The notes under the pieces were generated by a model that was not told where the DNA came from, made no database searches, and saw only the letters and a program-made list of their open reading frames with translations. The translations under genes and the position numbers were made by a program. From Pseudomonadota bacterium (lineage in GTDB: Bacteria > Pseudomonadota > Gammaproteobacteria > Xanthomonadales > Xanthomonadaceae): a DNA stretch of 9,359 nt. This document shows positions 6,314 through 9,359 of this stretch, one piece after another. The DNA is taken from assembly GCA_023423605.1 (NCBI GenBank), contig JAFAFF010000223.1, positions 1-9,359 on the forward strand, read 5' to 3'. The first letter of the stretch is position 1. Every line of letters starts with the position of its first letter.

Positions 6314-6594
6314 TCGACGATGTCCCGGCGCAGCACGAACTTGCTCAGCACCACCGTGCTGCCGAAGCCGAGCATCGCGATGATCAATGCGGCCTCGAAG
6401 TAGATGGCCGAATTGAGGTACATGCCGAACAGCATCAGCTCGGCGATCGCGGTCACCGACAAGGTGTCCAGCGCCAGGATGCGGTCGGGCACAGTGGGGC
6501 CGCGCAGCAGCCGCCAGGTGGCCAGCAGCATGGCCAGGCCGACTACGTGCATGCACACCACCAGGGTGGTCTGGATGACCTGGAATCCGGTCAT
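6310..6594 (-). CDS. mnhF: Mrp/Mnh cation/proton antiporter subunit F
   Basis: Small membrane subunit of the Mrp antiporter, 94 residues with three predicted helices (about 6-28, 40-58 and 62-82). The family signature RGPTVPDRILALDTL at 31-45 is intact, with Asp37 and Asp43. A conserved Asp in this region is important for transport in studied Mrp systems. The start ATG at 6594 overlaps the mnhE stop as ATGA and has a GGAG about 9 nt upstream, inside the mnhE coding sequence. The stop overlaps the start of mnhG in the same way. Such overlaps fit translational coupling of subunits needed in fixed ratio. Confidence 0.95.
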   Translation of the reverse strand: MTGFQVIQTTLVVCMHVVGLAMLLATWRLLRGPTVPDRILALDTLSVTAIAELMLFGMYLNSAIYFEAALIIAMLGFGSTVVLSKFVLRRDIVE

Positions 6595-7097
6595 GGGAAG
6601 ATCTCCATCAGCGGGGTTTCGTAACGACGCTTGATTGTTGCGATGAGGTCCTGCGGATCGTCCAGGTGCAGCACGTGCACCAGCAGGAACTTGCGGTCAT
6701 CGCTGAGCGCGGCGGACACCGTGCCCGGGGTGAGGGTGATCATGCTGGTCAGTGCGGCGATGCCGTGGATGTTGGCGATGTCCAGCGGCAGCCAGATGAA
6801 ACCGGGGTGCAGGTTCTTCTCCGGCCCCAGGACCTGCAGGGCAACGCGGATGTTCGATACCAGGATGTCCCACAGGGTGACCACCACCAGCTTCGGCAGT
6901 GGCCTGAGGGTGCCGATGCGCGCGAACTCGCGGTCCAGGCGCGCGGCGAACAGCGGTACCACCAGCCCCAGCAGGACGCCCAGCACGAACTGCCCGAAGG
7001 TGAAGCTGTCGGACATCAACAGCCAGAACACGATGACCATGACGGTCAGCGGCAGCGAAGGAAAGATGCGTCGCAACAGCGGTCGTTTCGGGTTCAT
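6591..7097 (-). CDS. mnhE: Mrp/Mnh cation/proton antiporter subunit E
   Basis: 168-residue membrane subunit. Two N-terminal helices (about 15-28 and 32-51) are followed by a further hydrophobic segment at about 68-90. A cytoplasmic domain follows that carries the family motif TLTPGTVSAAL (121-131) and the VHVLHLDDP segment. The ATG at 7097 forms an ATGA overlap with the mnhD stop, and a GGAG lies about 10 nt upstream. The same frame stays open far upstream (to 8384) without a stop, but that part is only a GC-rich shadow of mnhD and shows no membrane pattern. In known Mrp complexes subunit E helps assembly and is needed for full antiport. Confidence 0.95.
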   Translation of the reverse strand: MNPKRPLLRRIFPSLPLTVMVIVFWLLMSDSFTFGQFVLGVLLGLVVPLFAARLDREFARIGTLRPLPKLVVVTLWDILVSNIRVALQVLGPEKNLHPGFIWLPLDIANIHGIAALTSMITLTPGTVSAALSDDRKFLLVHVLHLDDPQDLIATIKRRYETPLMEIFP

Positions 7098-8629
7098 GGC
7101 TGGCGGATCTCCGGCGTGGTCGCACGGACCTGTTCCACATAGCCGGACGGCTGCAGCAGATCGCTGGCGATGGCATCGGTGTGGCGCATCAGCGGCGCGG
7201 CGAACACGGTCATGCCGATGCCGTACAGCAGCAGCAGGCAGGCCGCCAGCAGCTCGATCCGGCGGGTCGGCGCCTTGCGTGGTTTCGGTGCATCGGGCTC
7301 GGCATTGGGCACGCGCCAGAACAGGCGGATGCCGCCGCGGGCCAGGCCCATGATCACCAGCAGGCTGCTGCCCAGTATGGCTGCCCACACCGGTGCGGTC
7401 AGCGCTGGTGGAATGCCGGAAAGCAGTGCGGCCTTGGCCAGGAAGCCGGACAGCGGCGGCAGCCCGGCGATGGACACCGCTGCGATCAGGAACAGCACCG
7501 CCGGCGTCTCCTTGCCGGGCATCGGCGCGATGATTTCCTTGCGGTCGCTGGCACCACCACGACGGCGACGGATCAGGTCGGCGACCAGGAACAGCGCGGC
7601 CGCCACGAACGTGCTGTGCGGCAGGTAGTACAGGCCGGCGCCGAGCACCTGCTGGTTGCCGATCGCGAAGGCGATGAAGAGCGTGGCGGCCGATACCACC
7701 ACCAGATAGGAGATCAGCACGCGCAGGCGCACGGCCGCCAGCGCCCCCAGCCCGCCCAGCACGAGCGTGGCCACGCCCGCCCAGAGCAGCCACTCGCGGC
7801 CATAGCCGGCCAGTGCGCCGGCATCGTCGCCGAACCACAGGGTCTGCACGCGCAGCACGGCGTACAGGCCGACCTTGGTCATGATGGCAAACAGCGCGGC
7901 CACCGCCGCCGGTGCACGCGCATAGGACTCCGGCAGCCACAGGTACAGCGGCATCAAGGCGGCCTTGGCACAGAACACCAGCAACAGCAGGCCCATGGTG
8001 GCCTTCACCAGGATCACGTGCGAGGGCGGCACCTCGGCGATGCGCTGCGACAGCTCGGCCATGTTGAGCGAACCCAGTGAGGCATACAGCAGGCCCAGCG
8101 CGACCAGGAACAGCGTGGACGCGGTGACGTTGAACACCACGTAGTGCAGGCCGATGCGCATGCGCAGGCCACGGCCGCCACTGAGCAACAGGCCATAGGA
8201 GGCGATCAGCATCACCTCGAAGAACACGAACAGGTTGAAGATATCGCCGGTGAGGAAGGCGCCGTTGAGGCCGACCAGCTGGAACTGGAACAGGGCATGG
8301 AAGTGCGGCGCGCGCCGGTCCCAGCCCGAGCAGGCATGCATCAGGCAGCCGATGGCCAGCAGCACCGTGGTCAGCAGCATCCATGCCGACAGCCGGTCGG
8401 CCACCAGGGCGATGCCCAGCCGGGCCGGCCAGTCGCCCAGCAGGTAGACCAGCGCGTTGCCTTCGGCGGTGCGCGCGAACAGCAGCGCCACCGATGCGAA
8501 CAGTGCGGCCATCGCCGTCCAGGACACCGTGCGCTGTACCTTCGGGCCATAACGCCGATGTTCGACGAACAGCGACAGCGACGCGCCGAGCAGCGGGATG
8601 AGGATCGGCAGGATCGCCAGATGGTTCAT
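7094..8629 (-). CDS. mnhD: Mrp/Mnh cation/proton antiporter subunit D (NuoN/NuoM-like)
   Basis: 511-residue polytopic protein with about 14 helices, homologous to the antiporter-like subunits of respiratory complex I, and a likely ion-translocating subunit. The key charged membrane residues of the family are present: Glu138 in FNLFVFFEVMLIASYG, Lys222 in FCAKAALMPLYLWLPESYA and Lys252 in AIMTKVGLYAVLR. GLNGAFLTGDIFNLFVFFE is highly typical. The ATG at 8629 overlaps the mnhC stop as ATGA, and a GAGGA lies about 8 nt upstream. Length and ends are normal. A basic, hydrophilic segment (LIRRRRGGASDRKE) in the second half lies between helices and is presumably a loop. Confidence 0.97.
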   Translation of the reverse strand: MNHLAILPILIPLLGASLSLFVEHRRYGPKVQRTVSWTAMAALFASVALLFARTAEGNALVYLLGDWPARLGIALVADRLSAWMLLTTVLLAIGCLMHACSGWDRRAPHFHALFQFQLVGLNGAFLTGDIFNLFVFFEVMLIASYGLLLSGGRGLRMRIGLHYVVFNVTASTLFLVALGLLYASLGSLNMAELSQRIAEVPPSHVILVKATMGLLLLVFCAKAALMPLYLWLPESYARAPAAVAALFAIMTKVGLYAVLRVQTLWFGDDAGALAGYGREWLLWAGVATLVLGGLGALAAVRLRVLISYLVVVSAATLFIAFAIGNQQVLGAGLYYLPHSTFVAAALFLVADLIRRRRGGASDRKEIIAPMPGKETPAVLFLIAAVSIAGLPPLSGFLAKAALLSGIPPALTAPVWAAILGSSLLVIMGLARGGIRLFWRVPNAEPDAPKPRKAPTRRIELLAACLLLLYGIGMTVFAAPLMRHTDAIASDLLQPSGYVEQVRATTPEIRQP

Positions 8630-9003
8630 GCGTGGTCCTCGTCGCGGCGCGGCGGTGCGTCGTCGTCGGGCTCGTGGGCGTCGACGTGATCGCTGTGGTT
8701 GTCGCTGCGGCTGCGGATGGCCAGCACGATGGTCACGGCGGTCATCGCGAAGGCGATCACGATGGCGGTCAGCACCAGTGCCTGCGGCAGCGGATCGGTG
8801 TAGTTGCCGAGGTTGGCATCCAGGCCCTTCTTCAGCACCGGCGCCTTGCCCTCCACCAGTCGTCCGCCGGCGAAGATCAGCAGGTTCGTGGCGTAGGACA
8901 GGAAGGTCATGCCAAGGATGACATCGAAGCTGCGGGCGCGCAGCAGCAGGTACACGCCGAGCATGGTCAACACGCCGATGGCGCTTGCCAGGGCCAGTTC
9001 CAT
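8626..9003 (-). CDS. mnhC: Mrp/Mnh cation/proton antiporter subunit C (NuoK-like)
   Basis: 125-residue membrane subunit homologous to NuoK of complex I. Three helices lie at about 3-23, 27-47 and 75-96. The family motif DPLPQALVLTAIVIAFA is at 70-86. The ATG at 9003 overlaps the stop of the upstream subunit gene by one base (TGATG), with GGGGAGA about 8 nt upstream. The tail from about residue 98 is unusual in composition: it contains four His and many Asp/Glu (for example DNHSDHVDAHEPDDD) and would face one side of the membrane as a flexible charged arm. Confidence 0.95.
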   Translation of the reverse strand: MELALASAIGVLTMLGVYLLLRARSFDVILGMTFLSYATNLLIFAGGRLVEGKAPVLKKGLDANLGNYTDPLPQALVLTAIVIAFAMTAVTIVLAIRSRSDNHSDHVDAHEPDDDAPPRRDEDHA

Positions 9004-9359
9004 CAGCGCATCTCCCCGGTCAGCGCGGAACGTTTCCGCGGATCGATCTCGCCGCGGCGCGCGATGCGGGTGCGCGAGGGCTTGATCGTGCCCATCATCG
9101 AAAGCATCAGCATCGCGCCGCCGAACACAACCAGGTACACACCGGTGTCGAAGCCGATGGCGCTGGCCAGCGGTACGTCGCCGATCAACGGCAGATGCAG
9201 GTCCAGGTGCCCACTGGTCAGGAACGGCACGCCGAACAGCATCGAGGCGGCGCCGCTGGCCGCAGCCACCAGCAGGCCCACGCCGATGCAGCGGATGTAA
9301 TCGAAGCCGAAGCGCGATTCCACCGATGCGGTGCCCTGGATGACGTACTGGATCAGCAG
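9003..9359 (-). CDS. mnhA: Mrp/Mnh antiporter subunit A-B fusion, C-terminal part only
   Basis: The frame is open to the window edge, so only the last 118 residues are present and the true start lies outside. The visible part begins LLIQYVIQGTASVESRFG, which resembles the C-terminal MnhB-like region of subunit A. It continues into an MrpB-type segment with SAIGFDTGVYLVVFGGAMLM. Two hydrophobic helices are visible, IRCIGVGLLVAAASGAASML and VYLVVFGGAMLMLSMMG, followed by a basic tail. In many Proteobacteria subunits A and B are one long protein (often named PhaAB or MnhA), and the absence of a credible start here fits that. A separate mnhB beginning at the GTG at 9323 is less likely because the sequence before it also matches the family. 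Confidence 0.85.
   Translation of the reverse strand: MLIQYVIQGTASVESRFGFDYIRCIGVGLLVAAASGAASMLFGVPFLTSGHLDLHLPLIGDVPLASAIGFDTGVYLVVFGGAMLMLSMMGTIKPSRTRIARRGEIDPRKRSALTGEMR

Noticed and set aside
5948..6556. Longer N-terminus for mnhG (202 codons)
   Set aside because: The extra part overlaps mnhF in a different frame, and the ATG at 6313 gives exactly the family length with an ATGA overlap.
7181..8080. Long plus-strand open frame opposite mnhD
   Set aside because: It is rich in Gln, His, Arg and Gly, as expected from the antisense of a GC-rich membrane protein gene. No RBS or family match is seen.
6591..8384. Very long open frame extending mnhE upstream to about 597 codons
   Set aside because: The added part lies inside mnhD in another frame, is rich in Arg, Ala and Gly without membrane pattern, and mnhE has a clear ATGA start with RBS at 7097.
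9003..9323. Separate mnhB gene starting at a GTG at 9323
   Set aside because: The codons before it (LLIQYVIQGTASV) already fit the subunit A-B family and the frame is open to the window edge.
1..9359. Search for a novel defence, mobile or CRISPR-like system
   Set aside because: No transposase, integrase, nuclease, toxin-antitoxin pair or spaced repeat array was seen. The recognisable genes are tyrosine catabolism and a cation antiporter.

Overview
The window looks like chromosomal DNA of a high-GC gammaproteobacterium of the family Xanthomonadaceae, most likely Stenotrophomonas. Three things support this: the protein styles, the gene set, and a GTAG-headed stem-loop at 5930-5951 that matches the SMAG-type REP elements typical of S. 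maltophilia. This assignment is inference from the sequence alone. No transposase, phage gene, CRISPR array, tRNA or rRNA gene was seen. Most of the window is ordinary core metabolism and ion transport. The less familiar parts are three proteins whose function I cannot name, one operator/promoter arrangement and several palindromes.

Left (1-1329): an unrecognised 388-residue protein with two C-terminal membrane helices. It is followed by a nearly perfect 52-bp palindrome that separates it from the convergent regulator gene and probably terminates transcription from both sides.

Tyrosine catabolism (1327-4467): a MarR-family regulator is transcribed divergently from hppD (4-hydroxyphenylpyruvate dioxygenase). 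hppD is followed on the same strand by hmgA (homogentisate 1,2-dioxygenase). Together the two enzymes convert 4-hydroxyphenylpyruvate to homogentisate and then to maleylacetoacetate. All iron ligands of both enzymes are visible. The divergent intergenic region holds a good sigma-70-like promoter for hppD, and its 17-bp spacer contains a 14-bp imperfect palindrome, a natural MarR operator candidate. The later enzymes, maleylacetoacetate isomerase and fumarylacetoacetase, are not in the window.

Middle (4490-5951): an unrecognised 196-residue soluble protein is encoded on the minus strand. Divergent from it is an outer-membrane-type lipoprotein of unknown function with a likely disulfide. Two adjacent perfect inverted repeats lie between them. 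A GTAG-type REP element follows the lipoprotein gene and supplies the stop codon of the gene converging on it.

Right (5948-9359, minus strand): most of an Mrp/Mnh/Pha multisubunit cation/proton antiporter operon, in the order (A-B fusion, partial)-C-D-E-F-G. The genes are tightly coupled: four junctions are ATGA overlaps and one is TGATG. The complex sits in the cytoplasmic membrane and exchanges Na+ or K+ for H+. The window edge cuts the first gene, so the operon promoter is not visible.
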